64,000 bases of DNA from Myotis daubentonii (GCF_963259705.1 NC_081842.1:178997849-179061848); one strand, 5' to 3'. Positions 32,734-44,270 are shown, numbered from the stretch's first letter. Numbers and translations are program-made. The notes: a model not told the origin generated them from the sequence alone.

Positions 32734-32822
32734 CAGTGGTTCTGGAGGATGAGGCCCAGAAATCAGGATTTTAAAAAGATTCCCAGGTGATTCTAATGTG
32801 CAGCCAAGGTTGAGAACCACTG
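32734..32822. mobile_element. hAT hairpin element copy C, internally deleted
   Basis: Only ten bases of the left end (CAGTGGTTCT) remain, joined directly to the right arm ('ggaggatgaggcccagaaat' onward) of the same family as 3227 and 16829. An 8-bp TSD ctctaggt (32726-32733) versus ctctaggc (32823-32830), 7 of 8, supports its being a real insertion that lost, or never had, most of its left arm. Confidence 0.85.
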
Positions 32823-33025
32823 CTCTAGGCAGGCAGACAATAAAGAAGAGCTGCCCTTTCTTTGCTAACACAGGGCCACAGCAAGACCCCAGCTTGCGGG
32901 CAGAGTGCCAGTGGACTGGATTTTAGTTCCACTCCTGCTGTTGACTGCTCCCCACCTTGTATAGGGCATGTGAGCAGAACTGCATGCATTAGCCCTGCTG
33001 CTGCCATCTCCATGACCCCATTCCA

Positions 33026-33838
33026 TAATTTTTTAAAAATAAATCTTTATTGTTCAGATTATTATAGTTGTTCCTATTTTCCCCCCCATAGCTCCCCTCC
33101 ACCCAGTTCCCACTCCACCCTCTGCCCTTACCCTCCCCGCACTGTCCTCATCCATAGGTGTACGATTTTTGTTCAGTCTCTTCCCACACCCACCACACCC
33201 CTTTGCCCCCCCCCCCCCCCGAGAATTGTCAGTCCACTCCCTTTCTATGCCCCTGATTCTATTATATTCACCAGTTTACTCTGTTCATCAGATTTTTTAT
33301 TCACTTGATTTTTAGATTCACTTGTTGATAGATGTGTATTTGTTGTTCATAATTTTTATCTTTACCTTTTTCTTCTTCTTCCTCTTCTTAAAGAATACCT
33401 TTCAGCATTTCATATAATACTGGTTTGGTGGTGATGGACTCCTTTAGCTTTTTCTTATCAATGAAGCTCTTTATCTGACCTTCAATTCTGAATGATAGCT
33501 TTGCTGGATAAAGTAATCTTGTTTGTAGGTTCTTGATATTCATCACTTTGAATATTTCTTGCCACTCCCTTCTGGCCTGCATAGTTTCTGCTGAGAAATC
33601 AGCTGACAGTCATATGGGTACTCCCTTGTAGGTAACTGACTTTTTTTCTATTGCTGCTTTTAAGGTTCTCTCTTTGTCTTTTGCCCTTGGCATTTTAATT
33701 ATGATGTGTCTTGGTGTAGTCCTCTTTGGATTCTTTTGTTTGGGATTCTTTGTGCTTCCTGGACTCGTAAGTCTATTTCTTTCACCAGGTAGGGGAAGTT
33801 TTCTGTCATTATTTCTTCAAATAGGTTTTCAATATCAT
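33026..33838 (-). mobile_element. HAL1-type half-LINE (ORF1-only), 5'-truncated
   Basis: Minus-strand element: poly-A signal on the minus strand (CAATAAAG near 33044-33051), a G-rich 3' UTR (C run at 33206-33220), then ORF1-like sequence with no ORF2 between ORF1 and the tail. That order defines HAL1, half-L1 elements known from bats and other mammals. I saw only a weak cataa match as possible TSD. Confidence 0.8.
33380..33838 (-). pseudogene. L1/HAL1 ORF1 C-terminal remnant
   Basis: ORF1 encodes an RNA-binding protein that coats LINE RNA. A 64-residue piece (33582-33388) starts MQARREWQEIF and has LYPAKLSFRIEGQIKSF, the ORF1p C-terminal domain. Further upstream in other frames are ENLFEEIMTENFPYLV (near 33790-33838) and RHIIIKMPRAKDKER (about 33690). 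Frameshifts and an in-frame stop make it dead. Confidence 0.85.
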
Positions 33839-34490
33839 AAATGATGCAGGATTCAGGGGCAGAGGCAGGAAAGCTTTTAACTCATCCTTGAGCCTATGGG
33901 CGCATGGCCTTCTCCCCTGCACAAAGCAGCTTGCTTCTGCTTCCAGGAAGCACATGGCTGGCCTATACATGGCAGATGAAGGCTGTCCCAGCCAGCCCTG
34001 CATTCCACAGCCAGTTCTCTGTAGGCAAGAGACAAATGCACAGTCCCTAGGAATTCTGAGCAGCGGTGCTTACCCTCCTGCAGTAATTATGCCATCCATC
34101 TCTCGCTCTGCCCCCTGAGAAGTCTCAGCAGGGTGTGTCCCATTATGTGTGCAGCATCTTTAAGGTGCACAGGCTTGGGCACCACTGTGTTACTGTCACA
34201 GATTAAAGGTAGTTGAACTAGTGAGCTCCCATGGCTTTGACTATGCACCCCTACCAGTATGATGATTTTGAGCAAGCACCCCATATACACATGTTTATTT
34301 ATGCATTCATTGCATACATGTATTCCTGTACATTTATAAACCTATGAAAATAAAAATGAGAAAACATGTATGAAAATAAATATAAATAGAAGTTCCAATT
34401 TCCTTTTCCCCACCCCAATCATTTTGCATACCTCCCGCGAAGGACACAGATATTTAGATACTGCCTGCAGGGGAAACCATATCACACCCT
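33839..34490. other. Unique sequence, no gene
   Basis: No gene or repeat identified. A 76-codon plus frame (33888-34118) has no domain. Confidence 0.45.
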
Positions 34491-34494
34491 TGCT

Positions 34495-34650
34495 TGGGAT
34501 TGTGAGAAAGACATACCCTTTGGAATCAGTCAGACCAGAGTTCTAATTCTAGCTCCCCAAATCCATGTCTAGGTGATTGTGCATAAGTGACATTATTTCT
34601 TGGGTCTTAGTTTGCTTGTCTGTGAAGTGAGGTGTGGTACTCTTTAGCCA
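34495..34650 (-). repeat. MIR SINE
   Basis: 'gtcagaccagagttctaatt', 'gggtcttagtttgcttgtct' in minus orientation. Confidence 0.7.
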
Positions 34651-35985
34651 GAGCCTGTCCTGAATCCTACAGATTTAGAGATAGGACAGGCCCCTTTGTC
34701 TGGAGTTCGATCCAGACAGAATTTCCCAGAATCTGTGACAACTAACTTTAGATAACTTAAGGTGCTGGTGGAAGATGCTGACTCCTGGGCCTCACTGTAG
34801 ACATAAAATCAAAATCTCTTGGACTATAACCAGGGAGTCTTCATTTTATACATTTCCTGGTGTTTCTTATGAACAGAAAAGTGAGAGAAAGGTCATCAGA
34901 GTGGTACATAGATGCAGTGACAGGGTATGAAGCACGTTCAGGAGAAGTGCTGCAAAGAGGGATAAACTCTGGGAGGTCTGGGAGCCCAGAGGTGGGGAAA
35001 CTATTTCAGACTGGGCAGCTTCCTAGAGAAAGTGATGCAAAGCATTGTTCTTGCTTGTTCCAGGCTGGTCTCCCTCTCAGGGTCATATTTTGGCTTGAGC
35101 CATGCCCTCATCAAAGCATTTATTTGGCTCAGCCCTAGCCCTCGGAATCTTCTGTCTCTTTCCAGCTTCCCTTAGCCTCCCCAGCATGTGTGAAGTGACA
35201 AGTCTCGCCTGAACCTGCAGGACACCTGCCCCACCAGCTGCTGCAGGCTTGGAGAGAAGGCAGAGGTGCTCCAGGGGCACAGGTCTCTTTTGTGGGACAT
35301 GTACGTTGTTGGTCTTCCAAAAGCCTCGGGCTACAACAAATAGTCTGGTGTTGGTCATTTATTTATACCCTATCTCATTCTAACACAGATTTGAAGTGTC
35401 TTTATTAGATACAAATCATACCAGTCAAAAGATGAGATAAATTAACAAAGATGGACAAAGAAACAATAATGGCAGGAAAATAAGGTGAAGACAACTATAG
35501 ATTCAGTAAACAAACTATCTAGTACTGTACAGCTGTTAGAAGTGATCATAAGTTTGGCTTGGAGCCTCTGAGTAGTCAGCACAAGTTGGGAAAACAATAT
35601 CCCCTTTGCAATGTTCATAACAGCCATCTGAGTAAGTTGAACTGGCTGCCAAGGAGAAGCACAGCTTTTCTTAGAACTTTTCTGAAGATGTCAAGTGTCC
35701 AATGTATGGTGGGTGTTGACATCTCCAGCACCCTTGCAGCAATTAGCATTCATGTAATTCTTTAAATGTTTTTCAGTGTGTAATATTTAATCAAAAGGTT
35801 TTACTTGACAGCACTTTGCGGGTCATCTGTTCTACCTGGCAAGGGGGAATTTCTGCCCTGAGAGATGGCAGCCTTTCTCCCAACCTCCCCACTATAGCAA
35901 CACTTCTTCTTAGCTCTGCTCTCTCCCCTAAAAACACTATCCAACCACACTTGAATGTTTCCAAACAGTATGGCACTAGCTCAAC
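34651..35985. other. Unique sequence, no gene
   Basis: Frames up to 92 codons (34860-35138 plus; 35083-35358 minus) overlap on opposite strands and show no domain. Confidence 0.5.
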
Positions 35986-35989
35986 CCTA

Positions 35990-36240
35990 AAACCTTGTCC
36001 AATCTGCTCCTACTACCTCAAACATCTCTCTTATGAAGTCCTACCATCCTTCAAGACCCAGTTCAGCTCTCACGTTCACAGGAAACCTTCTCTGATCCAA
36101 CCAGTAGGATTTATTTTCTTCCTCGCCCTGTTTCTATATGCTGGGCTTTAAATTTTAGTGTTTATTATAACCCACCTTGAGCCAGGGCATATATGAGCAT
36201 ATCCATTAGGTATGTTTGTCTCATTTTGTTTACTGTGTAT
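35990..36240 (+). mobile_element. L2 LINE fragment
   Basis: 'ctaccatccttcaagaccca', 'gttcagctctcacgttcaca', 'ggaaaccttctctgatccaa' are L2 blocks in plus orientation; the 111-codon frame 35816-36151 over it is incidental. Confidence 0.7.
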
Positions 36241-36309
36241 GTCTCCTAAACTCAGGGGGAAATGAAGCAAAGGCCACTTGGAACCAGAGGTGAGAAGCTA
36301 TAGAAGAGT

Positions 36310-36400
36310 CTCCATTGAGTGCTCTCTCTGTGCCAGTCATTGTGCTGTTGGGTTGGGGGAGCCCTGAGATGAGGAAGACCTAGTCATGAACATAAGCCAT
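36310..36400 (-). mobile_element. L2 LINE fragment
   Basis: 'tgagtgctctctctgtgcca' and 'tgagatgaggaagacctagt' in minus L2 orientation. Confidence 0.5.
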
Positions 36401-36559
36401 TGCAATAGCCCACCAGACCATGTACTCTTCAAGGGCAGGGATACCTGTATTCATCATTGCACCTTCAGAGCCTGGTCTTGATTTGAACTTGAAGCAACTT
36501 ACCCAAATAACATGAAGTGACAGGTCATTTGAAACACTCCTCTTAGCTTCTTTGTCCTC

Positions 36560-36700
36560 TACCAAATCACGTATGTTCTCACTTAATTCTCACAACAACT
36601 CTGAGATAGTCATTATTAACTCTATTTTACAGATAAAGAACCTTAAATGTTCACCTTTTTAATCGTATTAACTTTCAATTTCTTCAAGTGAAAAACTGGT
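36560..36700 (+). repeat. MIR SINE
   Basis: 'ttaattctcacaacaactct', 'gagatagtcattattaactc', 'tattttacagataaagaacc'; plus MIR. Confidence 0.75.
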
Positions 36701-36767
36701 TAGATACTACTTACCGCACAAGACTGTTGTTAAGAAGAATAGTGAAATGGCATATAAAATGTATTGT

Positions 36768-36992
36768 TGCTCAGTGGTTAGAGCATCGACCCATGCACCA
36801 AAGGGTTGTGGGTTCGATTCCTGGTCAGGAGCACATACCTGGGTTGCAGGTTTGATCCTGCATGCAGGAAGTAGCCAATCAATGTGTCTCTCTTGCATTG
36901 ATGTCTCTCTCTCTCTCTCTCTCTCCCCCTCTCTCTCCCCCTCCCTTCCACTCTCTCTAAAAATCAATGGAAAAATATCCTTGGGTGAGGAT
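36768..36992 (+). mobile_element. Ves SINE
   Basis: Plus-strand copy starting at the A box ('tgctcagtggttagagcat') with B box 'gggttcgattcctggtcagg', a CT-rich linker and tail 'aaaaatcaatggaaaaata'. The first few bases of the head are missing and no clear TSD was found, so it is probably an older copy. Confidence 0.9.
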
Positions 36993-37159
36993 TAACCAAA
37001 AATCAAATATTTTATATCTTAATGTTTTCAGAAGTGCTGTTGTTTATTTATTTATTTCTATAATGAGTTATAGTGGGTAATAAACAGTCACCTATTAAGC
37101 GAAAAAGTCTTATTATAGTACTTGATCCAGGGAAGATGCTTCAAAATTGTGGGTTTCAC

Positions 37160-37405
37160 TCTCCAGAAACAAAACATTTTATTGAGTTCTTACTATTTGT
37201 AGGCACTATCCAAAGTACCTTAAATATTGAATTAACTATTTTCCTTTCCTGGACAACACTATAAGGTAGATACTAATTATTATCCTCATTTGGGAGATGA
37301 AAAAGAGTTTAGTAACTCACCCACGTTAAACACAGGTAAACGGAAGTGGATTGGGATTTGAATCCAGGTAGTCTGGCTCCACACTGAGTTTTTAAACATT
37401 CAACA
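37160..37405 (+). repeat. MIR SINE, nearly full length
   Basis: 'attttattgagttcttacta', 'ggcactatccaaagtacctt', 'taaggtagatactaattatt', 'tttgaatccaggtagtctgg', 'ctccacactgag' cover the MIR consensus in order. Confidence 0.85.
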
Positions 37406-38040
37406 GTTCTGCCTTCCATTAGAGTTGCAATTCAATGTAGCAGTTGTTACCATAAAGATGTGTTCACAGTGTATGGTAGCATGCAGTAGAAATTAGCTAG
37501 AAGGAAAGACTTCCTGTGAAAGATAATGGCCTGAGCACAGTCTTGAGATTTGAGTGGGAATTGGGAACAGCGCAGCTGGTGAAGGGCATAGCATAAGCAA
37601 GAGCAGGGAGGCAGGAGACAGTCGATGTGCATGTGAGCCTCTGGCAGGACATGCCACTAGAGCTCTTAGTTGCTGATGTTTGCAATGTCCACAGCTCCCT
37701 TGGTTCTCATGTTTTCTGTTATATTTCTGATGTCTGGCCGTCTTGGAACCTACCAGTACACGAACTGTGCTTTGCCCCTCAGCTGTTTCTGACTCACCTT
37801 TCACCATCCCTGCAGCTTCCTACCTGCCAAGGACACTCTGTGCCACTTTGGTGCCTCTGCTGGCTGGTCATATTGCCAGGTCCTTCAGGCAGGGCATTGG
37901 TAAGCATTGTTCTCCAGCTGAGGGTCCCCAGAAGGCTCTACACCACAGTGTACACACTGCAAAGACTTTGTGACTCTCACTTCTTTTGATGATCACATTC
38001 CTGTCTGTAGAGCTTCTGTCCCTTGTATCCTAGGGTGTTT
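37406..38040. other. Unique sequence, no gene
   Basis: Opposed frames of 120 (plus, 37627-37989) and 104 codons (minus, 37493-37807) have no domains and are mutually overlapping, the pattern of chance frames. Confidence 0.5.
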
Positions 38041-38044
38041 CTTC

Positions 38045-38180
38045 TAGTCATTCAATACAACTATAGGCTAGACATATCCTTGGTGCTTGGTATATAGCAA
38101 TAAATGAAATGGATACAATTTCTTCTCTGTTTTCCTTTTAGAGAGGAAGAAAGGCAACAAGAAAACACATAATGAATATT
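38045..38180 (-). mobile_element. L2 LINE fragment (degenerate)
   Basis: 'tcattcaatacaactatag', 'gtgcttggtatatagcaata', 'atggatacaatttcttctc'. Confidence 0.4.
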
Positions 38181-38494
38181 TGCTATAAGTCAATAGAGAA
38201 AATGTGACTTGAGGAGATAGAGAATAAGGAGAGTGGAGGTGGTCAGGAAAGGCCTCTCTATATTAGAGATTTTGATCAATGAATCCAAAAAATATTGCGG
38301 TCTCTCCAGTTCTAGAAGGTTACAAACATATGCTTCCCTCTGCACCCATCCTCCCCACCTCATGAGACAAAAGGATCTGGAAATAAATTTTATCATAACT
38401 GGCCTTGAGACTGAAGCCAATTATTTTATTTCTCCATGCCTCAGAATTCTCACCTGAGTGAGAAGTAGTGGCAAAGGCACAAATGGTAAGTATC

Positions 38495-38530
38495 TTCATT
38501 CATTCATTCATTCATTCATTCATTCATTCA
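38495..38530 (+). repeat. (TTCA)n tandem repeat at an L2 end
   Basis: About nine TTCA units forming the expanded tail of the adjacent minus-orientation L2. Confidence 0.95.
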
Positions 38531-38680
38531 ATAACTTTATGTACCCACTGTGAGTACCTACTTTGTGCCAGGAAGCATGCTGGCAGTCGTTGCCCTCCAG
38601 TGGTTCACAGTGTAAGGGAGAATGCAAGGCACAATAGACAATCATCATGCCAAATCTCAATTGTTCAGAGGAGGCACCTG
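38531..38680 (-). mobile_element. L2 LINE 3' end
   Basis: 'gtgagtacctactttgtgcc', 'aggaagcatgctggcagtcg', 'agtgtaagggagaatgcaag'; follows its TTCA tail. Confidence 0.65.
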
Positions 38681-38832
38681 AACCAGTAATAGGTGGTTGG
38701 GGTTTGGGGGTTGGGGCTTTTCAGAGAACATGGTCTCTGAGTATCCAGTGATAGCTATGAAGTGCTTTGCTAATTAGTAGGAGAACCAACTTGGGTCCTC
38801 ACTTAGCTTCGAATCTTCCTTATCACTATTCA

Positions 38833-38833
<1 letters not shown>

Positions 38834-38881
<48 letters not shown>
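38834..38881 (+). repeat. (CA)n microsatellite
   Basis: About 24 uninterrupted CA units. Confidence 0.97.
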
Positions 38882-38984
38882 ATAAAGATCTGGACAAAAT
38901 ATGCCATTTCACTCCTTAGAACAGTGTGCAGCTAGCAATGCCAACTTTTGTTTGTATCGTACCCTTTATCTAGAATGTGTTCTC

Positions 38985-39260
38985 CTTATGTATAGCCACC
39001 AAGTTCTTGCTCTTTCCAGAAGTCATCCTCTCTCTGCCCTGGTTGTAATTAAGATCTATCTTCTAAGCTCTTAGTGCAGTCTGTGTCATGGTTATGGTAC
39101 ACACTTTCTGGAACTCGGTTTATGTTTTCTGTGATATCTATACTAGATGGTAAGTTTCTTAAAGATGGACTTATGTCTCCTTCACCCATGTATCCTTAAG
39201 ACCATGCATTGTACCTGACATATAGTAGGTGCTTAATTAACATTTCTTAGCTCCAATAGA
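38985..39260 (+). mobile_element. L2 LINE 3' end
   Basis: 'ccagaagtcatcctctctct', 'actagatggtaagtttctta', 'tgacatatagtaggtgctta' form a long plus-orientation L2. Confidence 0.75.
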
Positions 39261-39269
39261 ATTTAGTCA

Positions 39270-40070
39270 ATGAAGCAGGTAGGTGTTGAATTAAAATTTC
39301 CCTTCAGCCACTTACCACTTATGCTATGAATGAATGGTTTAAAAATTAATTTTTATAGGATATATATAGATGAGTGATTTTTCCAGCAGGTCAAATTGCC
39401 TTAGGCAGTGGGAAAGTTTTTCCCATAGTCAAAGATGGTTAAGTCCTACCAGATGAAATTCCATCTCAACTCTCTAGTATGATATTATTTATCTACTAGT
39501 AGAATTTGAGTAATTTAGGAATCTGTCAGCTCCTTGAGTTGAGAGGATTTAGACTAGATCTTAGCATCTGGCAAGATAGAAAACATTAAAGGCCTCAGCC
39601 ACGAGTCAGAAAGAGAAAGAAGAAAGGCTGAATGATACAGGAAGTAAACCACCAGTTTCATAGCACCCAGGGCTCTGTAGGCCTGGGTTCCATTGTCACT
39701 CAAATGTACTGTCAGGGCTCAAAGAACCATGAGCTCCAAGAGGGTTCTCTGAATGGCTGCCCGAGGGCCCCATCCTACCCCCAGGAGTTCTTCTGAGCAA
39801 AATATCTATTGGTTGCTTCACACTGGAGCATTCCTCAGATGTACTGCCTTGGGCCTTTCTAAGATTGACCACCTTGGGGAAGAAACGAGACAGTTCAGCT
39901 AAAGGAATTGTGATCATGGCCTCTACCTATTAGTCTATCTGGGACCTCCAAACAGCCTTCCTGGTATCAGACCCAAGCTCTGGGTGTCTTCCACTGTGCT
40001 GCAGAGCTGGGACAAAAAGCCAGCAGTGGGGTCGGCTAAAGGTCACCCTGCCAGTGCCAGGCTCTCCTGT
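39270..40070. other. Unique sequence, no gene
   Basis: No recognisable feature; one 73-codon minus frame (39696-39917). Confidence 0.5.
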
Positions 40071-40074
40071 GGTT

Positions 40075-40320
40075 TTCTAGCAGTGAGTGGCAGAGGGATT
40101 AAGCGAATTAGCCTCTCTATCACTGTGTAGGCTTTATTTATACTCTGCTCAGTTATGTTCTCCCCTTATGACTGCTGCATCTCTCCTGGGGCTTTCTGAG
40201 GCTGCTTCAGTGGGTTATATTTTTAATTTTGATTTTCCATGGCTTGGCTGAGGATTTTCAGAAATAAAAACCAAATGGAAGCAAAATGCACAAACTTAGT
40301 GGAATACAGGGGGTTGCTGA
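40075..40320. promoter_or_regulatory. Candidate conserved non-coding element
   Basis: Unique block with 'ggattaagcgaattagcctc', 'ggctttatttatactctgct' and 'atatttttaattttgatttt', non-repetitive and AT-motif-rich. Proposed from composition only. Confidence 0.25.
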
Positions 40321-40599
40321 GAAGCTGGAGTAAGAAAGCTGCTGTCCAAGATGAAGGTTTTAGACTCAGGCATTCCCCGCTGCTCTGGTCACCAGCTGAT
40401 GTCCAACAGCATCTGCAGTTCAGCCTAACTCAAGCCATGACTTCTGCCAAATTATCAAATTGACTTTTTTTTTTTTTGCCTATCAAGGAGTTTTACAAAA
40501 CGCCCTTGTTCACTACTCACTGATTCATGCTGTGAGCATTTCCTGAGAGGCAGCAATGGCGTGGCGCCGAGGCTTTGGGTACATGCTTTATATCACCTC

Positions 40600-40800
40600 A
40601 CTGTGCAATCTTGTGCAGGACACTCTACCTCTCAGGGTTTCAATTTCACCTTTCGTGTGTAGATTTTAGAATGTGATCTCAGCAACGGCAGGAAATATGT
40701 CTGCATGTTCATTTTCACATCCCTAGTGCCAAGCACAGGGCCTGACATCTACGAGGTGCTCAGAATATTTGTTGAATATTAAATAAACAGATTGTAGAGT
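40600..40800. repeat. MIR (minus) followed by L2 (plus) fragment
   Basis: 40600-40690 has 'ctctcagggtttcaatttca' (minus MIR). 40690-40795 has 'gtgccaagcacagggcctga' and 'ggtgctcagaatatttgttg' (plus L2 3' end). Confidence 0.6.
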
Positions 40801-41064
40801 GCATTATGCTAGGCTACATGATCTCTAATATTCCAACATGATCCACCAATTTTTTCACATCCTCCCTTGAGAATTTTCTCTACATCCTAACGTGTGTATC
40901 TCTAACTTCTCAATGTTGGGGTTTCTAGAATCCAGGCATAGAGCACATATCATAGGTAATACTCTAACTCCCCAACTCTGAGAAGGCGCATTTTCTCTGA
41001 ATTCCCATAGCACTGGCGCTAACCTCCATCTAAACAACCATTATACTATCATATTCTCTTTTAT

Positions 41065-41200
41065 TTTTGCTTGTCCTTGTCCCTCACGAGTTATGAACAC
41101 ATGGAGCACAGGTTCTTTTGTTTCTGTATCCTCAGTGCTCAGTACAGTGCCTATGTGTTGAGTGGAATTGATGGATTATTATTTTTCTTTCTTAATCCTC
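41065..41200 (+). mobile_element. L2 LINE 3' end fragment
   Basis: 'tttctgtatcctcagtgctc' followed by 'agtacagtgcctatgtgttg'. Confidence 0.55.
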
Positions 41201-41319
41201 ATTTCAGTGCTTCATGGGTTCTAATAATATTTTTAAAGTTTTGGCTACATTTTCATTCTTGTGTGTATTGCTATGTCTCTTCCTGGCTTTCTCTGTGCAT
41301 CTCTCATCACTATAGTACA

Positions 41320-41565
41320 ATGATTAAGAACATGGGTTCTGGATTTAGATTTTTTGGCTTTGAATCTCGCCTCTAATTTCCTCTGGGACCCTGGGAAATG
41401 AATAACCTCTCAATGTCCCACTTTTCCCATATGAGAACTGGAATAATAATACTACCTGTTTCATGCAGCTGTTATAAGGATTAAAAGAGGTAGCCTACAA
41501 TAAAGCTCTTGCCACATAGTAAACACTCAATAAATATTAGTTACTATTATTGCTGTTGTTATTGA
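41320..41565 (-). repeat. MIR SINE, nearly full length
   Basis: Minus orientation: 'gattaagaacatgggttctg', 'tttgaatctcgcctctaatt', 'ataataatactacctgtttc', 'cttgccacatagtaaacact', 'caataaatattagttact'. Confidence 0.88.
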
Positions 41566-41879
41566 TCATATATTAGATATCATTATAGGTGCTATGAGCA
41601 AGGAAGAAATCTATCCTGTCCTCATGAATCAGTCCCCCAACTTCTGACTTTCCTCTGAGAGATAGCTCCTTAAGTTTTAGTGGCCACTTACACCTTAGTA
41701 TAGATCAGGCAGTGGATCCTTTCTGTAGAGGAAGTTCTGATTGTGGTAGGGGGCTACATGAGGCTACAGGGCACATGTCCTGAAGGAGAGAAAGATAAAA
41801 AGAAGAAAAAGCTGTGTGATGCAGGACATAAACCACCAGTTACATAATTTTACTGTGCCTCCCTCATCTCCAGGCCATG

Positions 41880-42060
41880 GTCAGTAAGTTTAATTTATTG
41901 TTTTTTGTGAGCAGCCACGGAGCATGTCCCATCAATATTTTGTTCTCGTTGGCTGTGGAGTGACTCAGACTATTAACTTTGTGATTACAACATCTGTATT
42001 ATGATGTCGAGGACATGTTGCTGCTACAATTTATTCTTTTTATTTAGTTCACTTTGTCTC
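41880..42060. promoter_or_regulatory. Candidate conserved non-coding element
   Basis: Unique AT-rich block with retained CpG ('cagccacggagcatgtccca', 'ttctcgttggctgtggagtg', 'gatgtcgaggacatgttgct'). The last includes a near-perfect inverted repeat. Inference from composition. Confidence 0.25.
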
Positions 42061-42469
42061 ACTCAGTGACTGTTCAAGAAAACAATGGTGATGGACAATT
42101 CCTCTTTCTCTCTCCTCCACTGACATTCCTTCTCCTTGCCTGTCTGTCTTGGTTGATGTTTTGTTTAAAGGGAGATTTGTGGATCGCCTGGTTTCCTCTA
42201 GGTTGCCAGACCCTCAGGTCTGGAGCTGTCAGCAACGTGGCACCTCTCCATGGTTCTGAAAATAACCACGTGGCTTTAGCTCTCCAATAGCCACTAAGGG
42301 GTAGGATCCTAACATGCAGCAGCAGAAAGTGGCCCAAGAGGGCATCCTACCCAGTCCTTTTTCTTTCAACAAAAAGGGACAAGATACACAGAAATGAAGA
42401 GTTATTGCTCTAAGGATGGTCTATATTGCTTGTGAGATCAGAATGCAGCTTTTCTGGAGACACATTGGG

Positions 42470-42640
42470 AGCTTCAGAGACAAGCTAAGAAAATTCTTTC
42501 ACCTCCTTGGCCCTCACTATCCCCATCTGTAAAATGGGGGAAATGCCAAAACCTTTTAACAACTACTGTGACATACAGATTAGGTCATGTGTGTAAAGTC
42601 CTCAGCACACTGCCTGGCTCATGCCTACGTCTCCACCCTC
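42470..42640 (-). repeat. MIR SINE
   Basis: 'tccccatctgtaaaatgggg', 'cacactgcctggctcatgc'; minus MIR. Confidence 0.8.
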
Positions 42641-42689
42641 ATCCCTTGCTGCTCTCTGCGTGATGTGTTGCACTTTAGTAACATGGAAT

Positions 42690-43095
42690 GATTTATGGTC
42701 CCACTTTCCCATACCATGCTGCTGTAGGCCTTGCTCATACTTTTCTTCTGCCTATGTTGCCCTTACAGGTTCTTCTCTGCCTTTATAATGCCCACACTTT
42801 GCTCACAATTCAGATCAGCTGACATCTCCTTCAGAAAGCCTCCTCTGTTCTTCCCATTCTCTCCTCCAAAGTGGATTAGCTGCCCCTTCCTGCTGCTCTT
42901 GTGTCACTCTACACATATCATTTTACATGTCTTTCTATCAAGACACCTACCACATGATCATGAATATTTTGTTGTTTCTGACTTACTAAACTACAAGCTC
43001 TTTGAAAGAAGGGGCCATCTGTCATCATTTCTAACACACTACTGTCACCAAGTGAGTGCCCAACGTTTGTTGCTTTGAACTGAACACGATAGGGA
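42690..43095 (+). mobile_element. L2 LINE 3' region
   Basis: Long plus-orientation L2: 'acaattcagatcagctgaca', 'tccttcagaaagcctcctct', 'actacaagctctttgaaaga', 'ttgctttgaactgaac'. The 115-codon frame at 42731-43078 reads through it and is not a gene. Confidence 0.8.
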
Positions 43096-43690
43096 CTCCA
43101 AGCATGCAAGCTCCTTTCTCATACCTAGCCCAGTACTCTCTCCCATATTATGCTGTATATAGCTTGTTGGAAAGTTATTGTGTTGGTTACTATTGTGAAT
43201 ACCTCCATTTGCTAATGCCACATGCTTGTAAGGATTACTCAATTTGCTGTCGGTCATCCTTTGAGTATGCTGAATTCATATAAAGATGGTTTGTCCTATT
43301 GCCTTTGGCATAGATTCTCTCCAAACCAGAGAATTCACAGAAGCCGTGAATTAGATCCAGAGGGGAGAGGACACCTGCCTGCATGAATTAGCTATACAGT
43401 TGTCATGATCTGGCTTCCAAGAATCCTTAGCAAATTCTAAATCATCACTAGACTTCTATTTAATACCCACTGGCAAGAACAGCTGTTCTTATTTTAGGAA
43501 AATTAATTGCCTTTTAAATTTTTCTAGAAGCTTAAGTCAATTTTGATAATTTAATAGGGGTAAATATTCAAAACTTTTAATATCAAGCCCATGAAAGCCC
43601 AAGCTCTAATGATTTCCCTCAGACTTTGAAGTCATATGTTATCCAACTCTTGGTGACATCATTAGAGGCCATTCAGTTATTAGGGAAATT
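43096..43690. other. Unique sequence, no gene
   Basis: No repeat or gene recognised. Confidence 0.5.
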
Positions 43691-43734
43691 AGTAGAATCT
43701 AACCCATGACACTGAGATTCTGTTTCTGTTCTGA

Positions 43735-43860
43735 TAATTTATCATGTTGAACAAGACATTTCACATCTTTTAGCCTCTGTTAAGCCATGTATAAAATGGG
43801 AACAACTGTGACAATCTTGTTACCTTTATTAAAGATGCTAAGGGGATACACTAAATTGAT
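43735..43860 (-). repeat. MIR SINE fragment
   Basis: 'gcctctgttaagccatgtat', 'aaaatgggaacaactgtgac'. Confidence 0.6.
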
Positions 43861-44037
43861 GCAAGAGTACTCTGAAGAGCATAACATTCTATACAAATCC
43901 AGGCATAATACAAAAGGTGATACCTAGAAAAAGTAGGAACTGGTAGCTGGAAAGAGAAAGGGAAAAATCATGAAGGGCAAAAGCTAAGGAGATGTTTATT
44001 CAATGTAGATGTAGGAAAGGGGAAGAAAGCCTAGAAA

Positions 44038-44270
44038 TTATAGCTAATATTTATTGAGCACTTATTATATACAAGGCACTATACTACATGATGAACTTTT
44101 CACAACAACCCTAGAGATAGATGTTTTTATTATCCCATTATATGGATGAGGAATGGAGGCATAAGAAGTTTGGCCCGAATATATATGCTAGAAGGGGTAA
44201 GGCCAGAAACCCAACTGAGGCAGTCTGACTGCAGAGCCCATATACTTAACCAGTCTGGCTGTAAATTTTC
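44038..44270 (+). repeat. MIR SINE, nearly full length
   Basis: 'atagctaatatttattgagc', 'cttattatatacaaggcact', 'tcacaacaaccctagagata', 'atggatgaggaatggaggca', 'cagtctgactgcagagccca' in order. Confidence 0.9.

Noticed and set aside
32862..33308. 148-codon plus-strand frame rich in Pro/Ser
   Set aside because: Crosses from unique DNA into the antisense of the HAL1 G-rich 3' UTR.
42731..43078. 115-codon plus-strand frame
   Set aside because: Falls within an L2 3' region that has no coding role.
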